Assembly: GCA_029719485.1 (NCBI GenBank) | Contig: CP120722.1 | Location: 3,844,001 to 3,908,000, forward strand | Length of the DNA stretch: 64,000 nucleotides | Direction: 5' to 3' | From: Kiritimatiellota bacterium B12222 | Lineage (GTDB): Bacteria > Verrucomicrobiota > Kiritimatiellia > SS1-B-03-39 > UBA6053 | In this document: positions 18,645 to 26,617 of the stretch, one piece after another | How the letters are laid out: the number at the start of each line of letters is the position of its first letter | Numbering within the stretch: position 1 is the first letter of the stretch | Made by a program: the position numbers and the translations under genes | The notes under the pieces: model-generated | The model's input: the letters and a program-made list of their open reading frames with translations, nothing else | Told to the model about the DNA's origin: nothing | Database searches by the model: none

Positions 18645-19529
18645 TTACATCCCCATCCGAGCAATGATATGTGGAAAAGAGACCCGTAGCACCAACCAAC
18701 TCCATAAGAAACAAACCAAGGACACCAACACGACCCAGCCAAATGAAGTGATATACTCTGCATGCATACCTAAAAGCCACATGCGCGTATTATCCAACAA
18801 GGGTGTCACGGGATTGATAGGCATGAGTTTCGATGCAAACCCTGCTTCCGGAATCGGAATCACCACCGGCGTAATAAACATCCAGAAACTGATCAACATG
18901 GCTAATGCTTTTTGTACATCCTGGAAGAGCACCCCTAATGGCACTAAGAATAATCCAAGTGCTAATCCAAAAAACATTACAGCCAACGTTCCGCCCAAAA
19001 AGAGGATGGGACTCCAAAAATTTAACGTGACCTCTCCTTTCCATAAGAAAAAAATCACCACGGGAATCACAATAAGCATTCTAATTCCAAAATTCACCCA
19101 TATCTTAATGATTCCGGCAATTAATAAAGATTCTCTGGGGAAATTCAGTTTGATCAACATGGACCGACCTGAATTCATTTGGGCCAGTGGAGAATTTAAG
19201 GCATCTACAAATAATTGCCAGAGGGTTGTCCCCACCAATGAGAAAAGAAGATACGGAATGCCACTATTGCTGAGCTGCATAGCGCCACTCAACTTTAAAA
19301 AAGTAAACAGTCCCGTGACCCCTAAGACAGGTAAAAAAGCCCAGACATACCCTAACAAACTTTGTCGATATTGCGCCGCAAGATCACGCTTCGCCAATGT
19401 AAAGGCTAAGCCCCGCCCCAGCCATAAATCTGAAAACATCTCTTTGAAAAACCTTTTGGGATGTCGAAGCGATGATTCAGTAGAATAAAAATGATGAGGA
19501 GGAAGAGAGGACATTGATTGATTTTGCAT
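18645..19529 (-). CDS. wzm: Polysaccharide ABC exporter permease (first copy)
   Basis: An ABC-2 type permease of 294 residues that would move the finished lipid-linked glycan across the inner membrane. After a soluble N-terminus with LAKRDLAAQYRQSLLGYVWA, the typical amphipathic entry, about six hydrophobic segments follow, for example VLGVTGLFTFLKL, GIPYLLFSLVGTTLWQLF, FGIRMLIVIPVVIFFLW and LFLGGTLAVMFFGLALGLFL. It lies one base after the regulator gene and two bases before its ATPase. Confidence 0.92.
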   Translation of the reverse strand: MQNQSMSSLPPHHFYSTESSLRHPKRFFKEMFSDLWLGRGLAFTLAKRDLAAQYRQSLLGYVWAFLPVLGVTGLFTFLKLSGAMQLSNSGIPYLLFSLVGTTLWQLFVDALNSPLAQMNSGRSMLIKLNFPRESLLIAGIIKIWVNFGIRMLIVIPVVIFFLWKGEVTLNFWSPILFLGGTLAVMFFGLALGLFLVPLGVLFQDVQKALAMLISFWMFITPVVIPIPEAGFASKLMPINPVTPLLDNTRMWLLGMHAEYITSFGWVVLVSLVCFLWSWLVLRVSFPHIIARMGM

Positions 19530-19530
19530 G

Positions 19531-20097
19531 TTATCTTGCCAAAAAGTTTAAAAGTGGACTTCCCACAATCTTTTGTAACCGCCGTTGCAAAACACTGGCT
19601 CTCTCAAGCCGTGATTTAACCAAAGTCGAGGCGGCATCTTCTGCGCTCCCCACCAACGGAGGCATCGCATCCAATGCGGTTGAAAAATCATCCAAAGAGC
19701 GCTGAACTTGCGCACGCAGTCCCTGCTGCAACGCTTTTCCTAAATTATCAACCGTTCGATAATACGATTTTCGATCGTTAGGACGCCATACCCGTTGTAC
19801 CAATCCTAATGTTTCCAATTGACGGGCCGCAATACTGACCGCGGCTTTACTTAACCCCAACTCTACCTCCATCTCATCCAAGGAACATTCCGCCGGTGAA
19901 AAATAGAGAAAAGCCACAATTTGCCCCAAAACCCTTCCTCCTCCCAGCTCTTGGGCCGCTCTCCCCCCCCATCCCGTCATGCGATGGCGAACTTCTCTCC
20001 ATCCTTCCCCTTCAGCATCGCCCTCCGCCAATACGGGACGTTCAGACGATCTTACACGTTTTGAAGGATTTGGTTGTTTGGGTTGATCGACTGGCAT
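19531..20097 (-). CDS. GbsR/MarR-type winged-helix regulator
   Basis: A 188-residue DNA-binding protein. Residues 40-70 (WGGRAAQELGGGRVLGQIVAF) match the start of GbsR-type domains. The winged helix follows: FSPAECSLDEMEVELGLSKA, then AVSIAARQLETLGLVQRVW and the wing RPNDRKSYYRT. The C-terminal third is helical (RAQVQRSLDDFSTALDAM) and probably dimerises. It is the first gene of the minus-strand glycan operon and faces the second exporter across a 185-base gap, so control of both exporters and of itself is likely. No Shine-Dalgarno is evident before the ATG. The first 35 residues are charged and probably disordered. Confidence 0.85.
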   Translation of the reverse strand: MPVDQPKQPNPSKRVRSSERPVLAEGDAEGEGWREVRHRMTGWGGRAAQELGGGRVLGQIVAFLYFSPAECSLDEMEVELGLSKAAVSIAARQLETLGLVQRVWRPNDRKSYYRTVDNLGKALQQGLRAQVQRSLDDFSTALDAMPPLVGSAEDAASTLVKSRLERASVLQRRLQKIVGSPLLNFLAR

Positions 20098-20282
20098 GTT
20101 GCAAATTTATAACTTTTATAAGTTTTACAATTTACTAAAAGATTGTTTTTTATCAACTCTCTTCTTCACCTTTACAAACCGAAGAGAGGGCATAAAAGTA
20201 TATTTCATCTACAATCCGCGCCTCAACCCTATAAATTCAACAGAAGCAAGGCGTGATCCTTTGCACTTTCTATTCAATTCAG
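20098..20282. promoter_or_regulatory. Divergent control region between two exporter operons
   Basis: This AT-rich gap separates the regulator gene (minus) from the second wzm (plus). An inverted repeat AACTT-TTAT-AAGTT lies at 20111-20124, just 14 bases upstream of the regulator ATG, and is a candidate operator. A second inverted repeat pairs CTCTCTTC (20157-20164) with GAAGAGAG (20181-20188). A weak plus-strand promoter could be TTTACA at 20171-20176 with TAAAAG 16 bases further on; I could not define a clear minus-strand one. The assignment as a shared control region is inference from layout and repeats. Confidence 0.5.
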
Positions 20283-21170
20283 ATGCCTGCTTCAGCTCCC
20301 CAAACACCCCAAACGACCCAAATGACCGACACGATGCCGATCACCATCATTCGTGCCAATAGTCCCTGGTGGAAAATCAATTTTCACGAAATCTTTGAAT
20401 ACCGTGACTTATTAATGTTGATCGTGAAACGGGACCTCACAGCGGTCTACAAACAAACCATTTTGGGGCCACTGTGGTTCGTCATTCAACCCTTAATCAC
20501 CACCATCGTATTTACAGTGATTTTCGGAAATATCGCAAAAATTGATGTAGGCGACACCCCTCATTTCATTTTCTACATGAGCGGCTTGGTTTTTTGGAAC
20601 TACTTTAACAACATCCTCAATCACGGGGCCAATGCATTAGTCAGCAATTCCTCCTTAATGAGAAAAGTATACTTTCCTCGTCTCATTATCCCTCTTTCCG
20701 GTGTTATCACCCAATTAGCCCACCTTGCATTAAACTTTGTTACCTTCATAGCCTTTTACGTCTGGTACCTCTCCCAAGGCGCTGGTTTGGAACCCAATAA
20801 GTGGCTGTTTCTGATTCCCATTTTAATCTTTCAATGCGCTTTAATGGGCATGGGATTTGGCCTGTGGATTTCGTCCATGACCATCAAATACCGGGACCTA
20901 CGTTTTGCCTTACCTTTTCTCAGCCAACTTTGGATGTATGCCACCCCCATTGTGTACCCCGCGTCTTTAGTAGTCACGCCCTTGTATAAAAAAATCTTGT
21001 GGCTCAACCCCATGACCGCCGTTGTCGAAACAGCACGTTATGGCTTTACCGGCCAACATAAACCCATCCTCTCGGGAATCGGTCTCAGCTGGGTGGTCAC
21101 CCTCACAGTACTGCTCTCGGGGGTCATGCTCTTCAACCGTGTGCAACGTACTTTTGTGGATACAGTATGA
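20283..21170 (+). CDS. wzm: Polysaccharide ABC exporter permease (second copy)
   Basis: A second ABC-2 permease, about 295 residues. IVKRDLTAVYKQTILGPLWF is the conserved entry segment. Hydrophobic spans follow, including LITTIVFTVIFGNIA, FIFYMSGLVFWNYFNNIL, FVTFIAFYVWYLS, ILIFQCALMGMGFGLWI and WVVTLTVLLSGVMLF. It is clearly diverged from the first permease, so this is not a recent duplication. The start is uncertain: ATGs at 20283, 20322 and 20334 all precede the first conserved residue, and I use 20283. Its stop overlaps the ATPase start as ATGA. Confidence 0.9.
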   Translation: MPASAPQTPQTTQMTDTMPITIIRANSPWWKINFHEIFEYRDLLMLIVKRDLTAVYKQTILGPLWFVIQPLITTIVFTVIFGNIAKIDVGDTPHFIFYMSGLVFWNYFNNILNHGANALVSNSSLMRKVYFPRLIIPLSGVITQLAHLALNFVTFIAFYVWYLSQGAGLEPNKWLFLIPILIFQCALMGMGFGLWISSMTIKYRDLRFALPFLSQLWMYATPIVYPASLVVTPLYKKILWLNPMTAVVETARYGFTGQHKPILSGIGLSWVVTLTVLLSGVMLFNRVQRTFVDTV

Positions 21171-22474
21171 ACGACATCGCTCTTTCAGTTAAAAACCTCG
21201 GGAAACGCTACCAATTAGGTGCAATTGGTCGTCATACCTTAGGCGAAGAAATCAAACACTTCTGGTTAAAGTTCCATGGAAAAGATCCCAAGGAACATAT
21301 GGGCCAAGTGGGCCACCCCAGTGACCCATCAAAAAATATACACCCTGAATTTTGGGCCTTAGACCATATCAATTTCGAACTCAAACAAGGTGAAATTCTG
21401 GGCGTTATTGGTGGCAATGGCGCAGGAAAATCCACCCTGCTTAAAGTCTTAAGCCGCATTACAGAACCCACCACAGGAGAAGCCAAAATCCGTGGTCGCG
21501 TCGGATCACTTTTAGAAGTGGGAACAGGATTCCATCCAGAACTCACGGGACGTGAAAATGTCTTTATGAATGGCACTCTTCTAGGAATGAAACGCAAAGA
21601 AGTGGCAAATAAATTTGATGAAATTGTCGCCTTTTCCGGCGTAGAAAAATTCATTGATACCCCCGTAAAACGTTACTCCAGTGGCATGTACATTCGATTG
21701 GCCTTTGCTGTCGCAGCTCATTTGGAACCCGAAATTCTCATTGTCGATGAAGTGCTGGCCGTCGGAGATGCCAACTTTCAAAAGAAATGCTTGGGCAAAA
21801 TGAGCGAAGTCGCCAAAGACGGTCGCACCATTCTGTTTGTGAGCCATAACATGGCCACCCTGCAAAGCCTCTGCACCCAATGCATGGTACTGCAAAAAGG
21901 GAAATGCGTGTTTGGCCCCGGAAACACGGAAGAAGCCATTAGCTTTTACCTCAGCCAAAACCGAAAAAATGCCGCCACCCCATTGGCCTCCCGCACGGAC
22001 CGCAAGGGCTATGGCCGGGTACACATGACCGATGTGGAACTCAGAGATCCTGTGAACAATACCACCTGCACGCACTTTATTTCGGGCAGACCCGCAACCC
22101 TTCGCATTTATTACACACAACAAATAGCGGGCGAAATCTTGGATGTGGAATTCAAAATTGATATCCGCACCAAAGCCAGCGCCCTCCTGAGCGTGCTCAG
22201 TAATCATATGAGTCAGACCATTTTCCCTGAAATTCATGGTCGTGGATACGTGGAGTGCACTCTGGACAAGTGGCCCTTTGCCGAAGGTCATTATCTGCTC
22301 AATTTAAAACTGGAAAGTCAGACTCTACTGGAAGATTCCATTGAGGATGCCCTCATTCTGGAAGTAGAGGGCGGAGACTTTTACGGAACCGGACGCGGTT
22401 TTCCCACGAAAAATGAGGGCGTCATGGTCGCTCAAACATGGCATCAGGCCCCTACTCCCGAGTCAACAGCATAA
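21167..22474 (+). CDS. wzt: Polysaccharide ABC exporter ATPase (second copy)
   Basis: A 435-residue exporter ATPase. Walker A is GGNGAGKS (about 83-90), the signature is YSSGMYIRLAFA, and Walker B is ILIVDEVLAVGD. Residues from about 290 to the end (VHMTDVELRDPVNNTTCTHF, then RPATLRIYYTQQ) form a Wzt_C-type beta-sandwich, which in well-studied relatives binds the capped end of the glycan before export. Its sequence differs strongly from the C-terminus of the first ATPase, pointing to a different glycan. The ATGA overlap couples it to the permease. Confidence 0.93.
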   Translation: MNDIALSVKNLGKRYQLGAIGRHTLGEEIKHFWLKFHGKDPKEHMGQVGHPSDPSKNIHPEFWALDHINFELKQGEILGVIGGNGAGKSTLLKVLSRITEPTTGEAKIRGRVGSLLEVGTGFHPELTGRENVFMNGTLLGMKRKEVANKFDEIVAFSGVEKFIDTPVKRYSSGMYIRLAFAVAAHLEPEILIVDEVLAVGDANFQKKCLGKMSEVAKDGRTILFVSHNMATLQSLCTQCMVLQKGKCVFGPGNTEEAISFYLSQNRKNAATPLASRTDRKGYGRVHMTDVELRDPVNNTTCTHFISGRPATLRIYYTQQIAGEILDVEFKIDIRTKASALLSVLSNHMSQTIFPEIHGRGYVECTLDKWPFAEGHYLLNLKLESQTLLEDSIEDALILEVEGGDFYGTGRGFPTKNEGVMVAQTWHQAPTPESTA

Positions 22475-22482
22475 GACATAAG

Positions 22483-22563
22483 ATGGACACAACCCACCCC
22501 ACACATTTGCAGGTCTGTCGATCATGCCCACGAAAACTTAAAGACGACTGGATCACGACATGA
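22483..22563 (+). CDS. Possible 26-residue peptide coupled to a GT2 gene
   Basis: An ATG at 22483 opens a 26-codon frame whose TGA (22561-22563) overlaps the ATG of the following GT2 gene as ATGA. The peptide carries a CRSC pair and a basic centre (CPRKLKDDW). No good ribosome site precedes it. It could be a coupling peptide that helps translation of the GT2 gene, the remnant of a zinc-ribbon protein, or chance. I do not recognise it. Confidence 0.25.
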   Translation: MDTTHPTHLQVCRSCPRKLKDDWITT

Positions 22564-23525
22564 AAACGCTCTCCCCTTCCCTTGAAACCCTTCCCCCGCC
22601 CCCAGCAGGAAAAACGGGCTGGCCCTGGACCGAAGCCGGCCCCTCATCCGAAAACAGCGCTCGGGTCTCCATAGTCATGCCCTGCTACAATGCGGTCACC
22701 TATATTGAAGAATCCATCCGCTCGGTTTTGCTACAAGGACTTCCAAATGTAGAGTTTATCGTCATCGATGGCGGCAGTAGCGACGGTAGCGTGGACATCA
22801 TCGAAAAATACGCCCCCTGGATCACCTATTGGATCAGCGAACCCGATAAAGGCCAAAGCGATGCCATCAATAAAGGCTTAGCAAAATGTACCGGTGATTA
22901 TTTCAACTGGCATAACGGCGATGATGTCTTACTCCCCGGCTCCCTCATTGAAACCTTAACCGCCTTTGAACAATATCCCGATGCACTCTACATCAGTCGG
23001 CGGCGTCTCTACGTACATCCTGATGGACGTGTAGATCCCAAATCAGATCTGCCCCCTTCCTGCCTCTATGATCTCCGTACCGCCTTGCTGAGCGGATGCC
23101 CCGGTCCGCAACCCGGGAGCTTGATGCGCATGGATCAGGTGAAGGCCGCCGGGGGCGTCGATATCAACTTTGTTTGTTGCATGGACGAAGAACTGATGAT
23201 GAAACTCCGCCTGCAAGGCCCCGGGTATATTCTGCAAAACCCCGGAATTCTCTTCCGCATCCACCCCGAACAACAAAGCACCCTCTTAATCAAAGAGCGG
23301 ATTGCGGAAAAAAACCTGATTATTGAATCCTCTTTTAACGCCTTGCCCGCGGACCATCCCTTAAAATATCTACACCCCTCCGCCCGAATTTGTGCGGCAC
23401 AACACGCCATGCGTCTCTGTCAAAAACAACAGAAGAAGATGAACGCTTTTAAGTGGTATCTCAAATCCCAATGGCTTATTTGGCGTGAACAAAAAGCGGG
23501 ACGCCCCATTGAATGGGTCGACTAA
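22560..23525 (+). CDS. GT2 family glycosyltransferase
   Basis: A 321-residue GT-A transferase. After a proline-rich leader of about 34 residues comes RVSIVMPCYNAVTYIEESI, then VIDGGSSDGSVDIIEKY, WISEPDKGQSDAINKGL and YFNWHNGDDVLLPGSL, where NGDD is the metal site. The ISEPDKGQ-DA-NKG block marks a well-defined GT2 subgroup of capsule and O-antigen enzymes. It follows the second exporter ATPase by 85 bases and converges with the next gene, leaving only three bases between stops. Confidence 0.9.
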   Translation: MKTLSPSLETLPPPPAGKTGWPWTEAGPSSENSARVSIVMPCYNAVTYIEESIRSVLLQGLPNVEFIVIDGGSSDGSVDIIEKYAPWITYWISEPDKGQSDAINKGLAKCTGDYFNWHNGDDVLLPGSLIETLTAFEQYPDALYISRRRLYVHPDGRVDPKSDLPPSCLYDLRTALLSGCPGPQPGSLMRMDQVKAAGGVDINFVCCMDEELMMKLRLQGPGYILQNPGILFRIHPEQQSTLLIKERIAEKNLIIESSFNALPADHPLKYLHPSARICAAQHAMRLCQKQQKKMNAFKWYLKSQWLIWREQKAGRPIEWVD

Positions 23526-23528
23526 GCG

Positions 23529-24635
23529 CTATCGGGCAACCATCAATAACTCAAAAAGCTCCTGCTGCAATCCCCTCTTGCTGGTCGATCGAATAAGCTT
23601 TTGCGCCGCCAACACTTTCTGAGTGTAGGCCTCGTATCCAGAGAGTTTTTCCAAAATCTTCTCTTCGAGTCCTTCAAAGCTGTGTGGGAAAAAATCAACA
23701 TACCTTTCCTGATACAGGTCTGGTTGCATTTTCATGTAGGAACAATCCGGTTTAAATAATCCCACAGCCGAATGCACCGCATACCAATCCGCATGCACTT
23801 GTTCTCCCCACCCCGGAGCTGAAATCGATATCTTGGAATGCCGCAGGCGCTCATTAAATTCGGCTTTGGGCAACGATTCCGTGCAAACCTTCAGCCCGTG
23901 TTTCTTACCAATGCGCTCGACTTCTTCTTTCAAACGCTCGCGAAAGGTGCCCAAAATGCCCCGCTTGCCACTACTCACACAAAATAAATCAATGTCGCGC
24001 GCCTCAAAGGGTACCGAGGGCCCCAAATGAGGCAGCATATACTCCCCCATATGACTACTGAAAAAATCCCAGTTCAATGTACGCACCTTGGTCATATCTT
24101 CAGGACGTAACGCCGGCTCCAACGCCGCCAGTCCTTTTTCAGAAGAGGCATCCGGTAAATATTCATTGTAGGTCTCGGGCAATCCCAAAGATTGTCGAAT
24201 CAACTCCAAATGCATCCGCCAATTAAACAACGGTTTATTGTTCCACTCCAAATCCCTGAAATTTCGATTTTTCAGCACATAAACCAAATTTTCTAAACGA
24301 TCAAACTGACGGAACCACACCACAGGCGAATCAATACGATCCAACAGTAAGATCGGCTTTTTCGTCGCGTTTAAATAAACGATATCCTTCTCAGCCAGTT
24401 CGGGGAAATTGCTGTTCACCATCACCACAATCCAATCCGCGGCTTCGTGATCACGAACCTGCCGAAAAAAGGGTGCATCAAAAATATGAAAAATCCGACC
24501 GGGCTGGGGCAACGCATAAGGAAAATAATTGATCTGTTGCAGACCACACACATTCCGAGCCACCCGTAAGGCCTCGGTTTTTAAAATAGAAAAATCCATC
24601 ATTCGTTTACCCATAAAATTTAATTTCCGAAACAA
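23529..24635 (-). CDS. Unrecognised protein, possibly glycosyltransferase-like
   Basis: A protein of up to 368 residues that I cannot place firmly. The first half has FPYALPQPGRIFHIFDAPFF and DWIVVMVNSNFPELAEKDIV. The second half has IDLFCVSSGKRGILGTFRER, SKISISAPGWGEQVHADWYA and FKPDCSYMKMQPDLY. The latter recalls the donor side of GT1/exostosin-like proteins, in which a conserved Glu follows a Gly-rich turn. Starts at 24635, 24614 or 24602 are possible. It is on the opposite strand to its neighbours and has its own upstream region (24636-24829), in which I saw no clear motif. Confidence 0.6.
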   Translation of the reverse strand: MFRKLNFMGKRMMDFSILKTEALRVARNVCGLQQINYFPYALPQPGRIFHIFDAPFFRQVRDHEAADWIVVMVNSNFPELAEKDIVYLNATKKPILLLDRIDSPVVWFRQFDRLENLVYVLKNRNFRDLEWNNKPLFNWRMHLELIRQSLGLPETYNEYLPDASSEKGLAALEPALRPEDMTKVRTLNWDFFSSHMGEYMLPHLGPSVPFEARDIDLFCVSSGKRGILGTFRERLKEEVERIGKKHGLKVCTESLPKAEFNERLRHSKISISAPGWGEQVHADWYAVHSAVGLFKPDCSYMKMQPDLYQERYVDFFPHSFEGLEEKILEKLSGYEAYTQKVLAAQKLIRSTSKRGLQQELFELLMVAR

Positions 24636-24829
24636 TCACCCTGATTTCGCTTACTTGTATACGTTTTTCAGCTCTTTCGTCCAGCATATCCATACCTTCA
24701 TAGCCTCAGAGTCAAAAAAGAGTCAGACGACATTCTAAACTGGAACAAGTCAAAAAAACTGTTAGGAATCATACAACCTTTACCATTTTAATACTAAAAG
24801 CCTTCATTTTTAAGCAGGCGGCTCCCATC

Positions 24830-25624
24830 ATGGCTTCAAAATTTCTACAAATCCTCCTTCAATTTCCGACCTACAGGAAACACCTGATCCAGCAAGGAGA
24901 GGTCGCAAAGTATGTAGAAGGAAAAGGATATCTTCCCGCATCACTTGAACAAGAAATCGCGCCATTGTTAACTTTTCTCCCCCCTGAGTCTGTCAACTTC
25001 TGTATTGATGCAGGCGCCAATAAAGGTCGATATTCCGAACAATTACTACACTTTTTTCCCCATGCCGATATTCTCGCCGTGGAACCCTCCCCCGTAAATT
25101 GCGAAGCCTTACACCAGAAATTTAAAGACCAACCCAAGGTCTCCATCCTCGAAGCGGCCCTCTGTAGTGAAAATGGCCCTGTGACATTCTACAGCGATCA
25201 GCCCGGATCGAGCAAGGCCTCCCTGACCCAACGTGATCTGCGCAGTTTTAACATTAAGTGCGATCACCTGAGCACGGTTCTCGGACGCAACTTTGATGAC
25301 TATTGGGAAACAGAACTAAACCAAAAACCCATTGATTTATTTAAAATGGACGTGGAAGGCCACGAACTGGAGGTCTTAAAAAGTAGCCTCAAGGCCTTGC
25401 AGTCTACCAGAGTCGTCCAATTTGAATTCGGTGGATGCAATATCGATACCCGCACTTTTTTACGCGACTTTTGGAACTTCTTTACGGAACAGGACTTTAG
25501 CCTGTTCAGGATCACTCCCTTTGGACTGCATTCCCTCCAAAAGTATCACGAAAAAGAAGAACACTTTCAAAGCTCGAACTTTATCGCCATCAATACCCGT
25601 ATCCAAAAGGAATTTCGCGTATGA
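24830..25624 (+). CDS. FkbM family SAM-dependent methyltransferase
   Basis: A 264-residue methyltransferase. Motif I is FCIDAGANKGRYSEQLLHFF (about residues 62-81), followed by ILAVEPSPVNCEALHQKF with the acidic ribose-binding Glu. The FkbM-specific DLFKMDVEGHELEVLKSSL block comes near residue 170, then VVQFEFGG. Such enzymes O-methylate sugars or polyketides. In ABC-exported glycans, methylation of the last sugar can act as the stop signal read by Wzt, so this gene may cap the product of the second exporter. It overlaps the fucosyltransferase gene by ATGA. Confidence 0.9.
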   Translation: MASKFLQILLQFPTYRKHLIQQGEVAKYVEGKGYLPASLEQEIAPLLTFLPPESVNFCIDAGANKGRYSEQLLHFFPHADILAVEPSPVNCEALHQKFKDQPKVSILEAALCSENGPVTFYSDQPGSSKASLTQRDLRSFNIKCDHLSTVLGRNFDDYWETELNQKPIDLFKMDVEGHELEVLKSSLKALQSTRVVQFEFGGCNIDTRTFLRDFWNFFTEQDFSLFRITPFGLHSLQKYHEKEEHFQSSNFIAINTRIQKEFRV

Positions 25625-26505
25625 TCGTGGCCATCCGAGGCGGTTTAGGTAATCAACTCTTTCAAGCCGCCTTTGCTCAATATCTAAAATTACAAGGGAA
25701 CGAGGTCTATCTCGACACCCGAGATTATCCGGTTCACGACCGTATCTATATGCTGGAACGCTGTGGTTTCGACTTCCCCGTCGCCACCCCCATGCACTGC
25801 GAACAAGCCCTCTGGCGTGCGAAAACCAAAGCGGGACGCATCTCCCATAAAGCCCTGGCCCGTATTCTTAAGAAGAAAACCTTTCCTGGTATGGTACGCG
25901 AACCCCATAAGTGGCACTTCAGCCCAGAACTGGCTCACTACCCTGATCTGAGCTACTTTGACGGATACTGGATGTCCTACAGCTATGCTGAAGAAGGCAA
26001 ATGTCAGTTCCCCTTTGTACATACCCCCCCACCCGAAACGCTCAAAATTTGGGAAGAACGCCTACAAGCCCCCCATAGTGTTGCCGTACATATTCGCAGG
26101 GGAGATTACGCTGAAAATGCAGCCATCCGAAAAGATTATTTCGTCTGTGATCTGGACTATTTTCATCGCGCTATGCAACAGCTTACGGAGAAGATCCCTT
26201 CATGTACCTTCACCCTGTTTAGCGATGACCCCGCCTATATCGCATCCCAAAATTGGGCCCCCTTTGATGTGAAGATCCTCCCCGACTTTCCTGAAGTAGG
26301 TGATGAACAAATCATGCGTTTGTTTTCCAAAGCCCATCACCAAATCATCTCAAATTCCACCTATTCCTGGTGGGGCGCATTCTTAAATGACAGAGCAGGA
26401 AAACAAGTATTCGCGCCAGATCACTGGCGCACCAACATGCCCAGCCACTCTCTCCAGGGCCACATGTTACCCCCAGAGTGGACCCTCATTCCCACCACTG
26501 GATAA
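25621..26505 (+). CDS. Alpha-1,2-fucosyltransferase (GT11)
   Basis: A 294-residue GT11 enzyme that transfers fucose from GDP-fucose to a galactose-type acceptor. All family motifs are visible: IRGGLGNQLFQAAFAQYL at the start, VAVHIRRGDY (GDP-binding, near residue 155), FTLFSDDPAYI and ISNSTYSWWGAFLN near the end. The length is normal for bacterial members. It is translationally coupled to the FkbM methyltransferase, suggesting the two modify the same terminal part of a glycan. No GDP-fucose synthesis genes are in the window. Confidence 0.93.
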   Translation: MIVAIRGGLGNQLFQAAFAQYLKLQGNEVYLDTRDYPVHDRIYMLERCGFDFPVATPMHCEQALWRAKTKAGRISHKALARILKKKTFPGMVREPHKWHFSPELAHYPDLSYFDGYWMSYSYAEEGKCQFPFVHTPPPETLKIWEERLQAPHSVAVHIRRGDYAENAAIRKDYFVCDLDYFHRAMQQLTEKIPSCTFTLFSDDPAYIASQNWAPFDVKILPDFPEVGDEQIMRLFSKAHHQIISNSTYSWWGAFLNDRAGKQVFAPDHWRTNMPSHSLQGHMLPPEWTLIPTTG

Positions 26506-26617
26506 CCGCCCCCCCCACGACAGAGACCCGCAGCACTTGCTTTTAAGCCATATCTCCCCTCCCGCTTAGCAAACTTCAAAGCTGGCAAAAAGGGATCAAG
26601 TTTGTTAACGCAAGCCC

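Noticed and set aside
18664-19488. Antisense frame of 274 codons within the first wzm
   Set aside because: The sense frame is a clear ABC-2 permease in an operon; the antisense frame has no ribosome site and an Asn/Lys/Pro-rich composition.
21581-22291. Antisense frame of 236 codons within the second wzt
   Set aside because: The sense frame carries all ABC motifs and the C-terminal domain; the antisense product has no recognisable features.
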